From contig QNQO01005889.1 of the NCBI GenBank assembly GCA_003290165.1, positions 19,573 to 83,572 of the forward strand: a stretch of 64,000 bases of DNA. The letters run 5' to 3'. The position numbers and the translations under genes were made by a program. A model generated the notes under the pieces. That model searched no databases and was not told the origin of the DNA. It worked only from the letters and a program-made list of their open reading frames with translations. Below, piece after piece: positions 62,087-64,000 of this stretch; the stretch's first letter is position 1, and each line of letters opens with the position of its first letter. Source of the DNA: Berberis thunbergii. Taxonomy: Eukaryota > Streptophyta > Magnoliopsida > Ranunculales > Berberidaceae.

Positions 62087-62460
62087 CACTACACCAAACC
62101 CCATTAGCAACGGTTCTATACCGTGGGCGTAACCCATTGCCACGGCTAAGAGCCGTGGGCTACAGAGGCGTCGTGAAATTCTTGTAACGGCTAAAAACCG
62201 TTGCTAAATGTTTAGCAACGGTTTTATGCTTGAACAAGGGTGATGATTTTCAACATTTAGCCACGGTTTTTAGCCGTGGCAAAAATAGCCACGGTTTTAA
62301 GCCGTGATAAAGTATGGATACTAGCAACGGTTTTAAACCGTGTCTAATTAAGTAGCAACGGTTTTAAGCCGTGGCAAGGTAGCCACGATTTTTAGCCGTT
62401 GCAATAGTTAGCCACGGTTTAAAACCGTGGCAATTTTTTTTTTTTTTTTTTTTTTTTTTG
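62087..62460. mobile_element. CACTA (En/Spm) terminus with dense subterminal repeats
   Basis: Begins CACTACACCAAACCCC, followed by about a dozen copies, in both orientations, of a short motif such as TAGCAACGGTTTTAAACCGT or AGCCACGGTTTTTAGCCGTG. Subterminal repeats like these are where CACTA transposases bind. It stops in a T-run (62434-62459), with no opposite TAGTG end nearby, so only one terminus is present. Confidence 0.8.
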
Positions 62461-62860
62461 CTATCAAATGACTTTGAATCGTTGAGTCAAAATCTATCAA
62501 ATAATGGAGGCAAAGTAATGTAATTCAAATATTGCTAGATCCAACATAAAGATCTTTTTCCATACTAAACTTGGTTTTGTAAGACCCATTGTCTTCGCTG
62601 TGTTTGCTCATCAGCGATACAATTTGTAAAAAAAAAAGGAAAAAATGTAGAAGCATAAACAATAAACATCGAGCAGCTTCAACTGAAACCGTATTTATTG
62701 GTTTCCAGCACCAAAACAAAATCCTGCTGCTCCTGTACTTGACCAGATTATATCCAATTTTATACACTGTAACTGCATAGAAGATTACAAATGGCATTGT
62801 CGGTGAAAGAGAAATGTGGAAATGAATAACTTACATTGAAGATGATAACTAGTAGGCTAC
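62461..62860. other. No gene seen
   Basis: Short spacer between the CACTA terminus and the DUF4378-like exon (probably its 3' flank). Confidence 0.4.
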
Positions 62861-63524
62861 CTAATCAAAGATATCAGCAAGCACCTCATCCATCAAAGAG
62901 GTTAATATATCCTTCCCGATCTCAACTCCCAGTTCAAACTCTTGAATTTCGAAGTCAAGCCATCTCCCATATTGGCTGCTCATGTCCTTATCCACGAGCC
63001 CATCCAACATCCAATCCCTCATGCTTCTCCAATTTGAGATCTCTTTGTAAATTTCATCTGCCAACCAATCTTTTCTTTCCAAAATAGCCTCTCCTTTCGC
63101 TCATCCTCGGCAGCCCCACCAACATATGGTCTGAACCTCAAATGTAAGCAGTCACTGACACAATCAAACAAGACCCTTCGCCTCAGCTTTGTGTCGCCGC
63201 ACTCCTCGAAATAACTACTTGTCGAAGTATTCTGACTTTCTAACTGGTCAAACAGGTGCAGGTTTATGATTTCATCAGTCTGACCCAATGTGAAATCGTT
63301 GAACATTAATTATGCATTGAACAATATATCCCTGACATACTCTAGTTCCCAGTTGTCTACTCTTGTGAGATTTGGAAAGTTGAAATGTGTCTGGTCTCCA
63401 CTTGTATTACCCAAAAATACAGAAGATGCTGAATCAGATAACTCCACATCAGATTGCACTTGTAAATGCTTCTTCGGAGAATTTGAATCAACCACTTCTT
63501 GGGATTGAGGAAAAGAACACTGAC
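62861..63524 (-). pseudogene. C-terminal exon of a DUF4378/TRM-like gene, broken
   Basis: Acceptor AG just before 63524; reads QCSFPQSQEVVDSNSP..., then DNWELEYVRDILFNA, a TAA where Glu is expected, LMFNDFTLGQTDEIINLHLF, DQLESQNTSTSSYFEECGDT, KLRRRVLFDCVSDCLHLR, and after a frameshift near 63085 KDWLADEIYKEISNWRSMRD, SSQYGRWLDFEIQEFELGVE, IGKDILTSLMDEVLADIFD and stop. The W.Y.RDIL, F..C...L and FE.....G..I...L..E pattern is that of the C-terminal DUF4378 domain in plant TRM-like (TON1-recruiting motif) proteins, which act on microtubule arrays. One nonsense change and one frameshift. Confidence 0.7.
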
Positions 63525-63636
63525 CTGGAAATAAATAGTGATGCTTGAGTATTTTCTATAAGAAACCCTCATTTGAATGCAAGTAGGAAAACCAGTGTAG
63601 AAAAATAAGATAAATTTTAACTCTGGTTGATGGCCA

Positions 63637-63953
63637 CTACATAGATGAGCATCAACTAAGTGCACTGCAGTCAGCTGCCCAAAAGAATATATATATATAT
63701 ATATATAAGTAACAAAAGACATTCACATTCACGCTTGCTTCAATGTTGATAAACATTGAGTACTTAAGAATTCACGATGAAGTAACAATGACAAGATATT
63801 TTATCAAATGATAACCAATATCTAATCTATTTAAAGTTGACACAACATACCCTAAGGTTTAACTTCTTTATGAGTTTACTGATAACGCTCTTGGCATTTG
63901 AGTGAAGGAAAACAGTTCAACTTGGCCAGGAAAATCGAACAGGAGATAGTGAT
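63637..63953 (-). pseudogene. Two exons of a GPN-loop GTPase 2 (QQT1-like) gene, broken
   Basis: Exon 63953-63851 reads HYLLFDFPGQVEL, then after a one-base loss FLHSNAKSVISKLIKKLNLR, and ends at a good GT donor (63850-63849). The next exon starts at 63674 after GCAG with LTAVHLVDAHLCS and then loses its expected continuation near 63637; the donor is not recognisable. These are hallmark segments of GPN2/QQT1 GTPases, which help assemble RNA polymerase II: the FDFPGQVEL block includes the GTPase G3-like region. The (AT)n tract at 63690-63709 is in the intron. The gene would start beyond the window; its continuation is replaced by the TRM-like exon on the same strand. Confidence 0.75.
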
Positions 63954-64000
63954 CTGCAAAGTATAGAATTGCAATTTAGAATCATATTTACCATAACTGA

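Noticed and set aside
63690..63709. (AT)n tract as part of the GPN2 coding sequence
   Set aside because: It lies upstream of a good GCAG acceptor and would encode a Tyr/Ile run absent from the family; it is intron.

Overview
The window looks like repeat-rich nuclear DNA of a eudicot. The evidence is a plant F-box gene of the SKIP14 type with normal plant splice sites, relics of plastid-type FabG and GPN-loop GTPase genes, plant hAT, Mutator-like and CACTA elements, and Tat-like Ty3/gypsy retrotransposons. I cannot place the species.

Only one gene looks intact: the two-exon SKIP14-like F-box gene on the minus strand (11219-13537). Its upstream side carries a telo-box, long CT-rich tracts and a G-box. 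Everything else I recognise is a mobile element, a repeat or a decayed gene.

Layout. 1-5600: a broken hAT transposase gene, degenerate AT-rich repeats and a Ty3/gypsy LTR with its primer-binding site. 6640-9122: a nested set in which a GC-rich-ended element carries a captured BSD-domain gene fragment, itself split by a solo LTR; an 806 bp hAT element with an 8 bp target duplication sits beside it. 9780-14700: the F-box gene and flanks. 16060-34300: four truncated LTR-retrotransposon units, including two copies (A, B) of one Tat-like family and a gag-pol relic (D). 34871-60459: the exons of a dead FabG gene (3-oxoacyl-ACP reductase), minus strand, spread over about 25.6 kb by insertions: a tandem duplication, a hAT element, a 2.4 kb Mutator-like element with long inverted repeats, a nested LTR element, a third Tat-like copy (C), MITEs and a LINE fragment. 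61158-63953: relics of a lipase-like gene, a DUF4378/TRM-like gene and a GPN2/QQT1-like GTPase, with a CACTA terminus between them.

Two themes stand out. First, the Tat-like copies A, B and C each carry an antisense gene beside the 3' LTR, with its own TATA-like box, an intron at the same place and a coiled-coil tail; its function is unknown. Second, four neighbouring host genes are all broken by small lesions, which would fit decay of a duplicated chromosome segment. All calls are from reading the sequence; no search was run.
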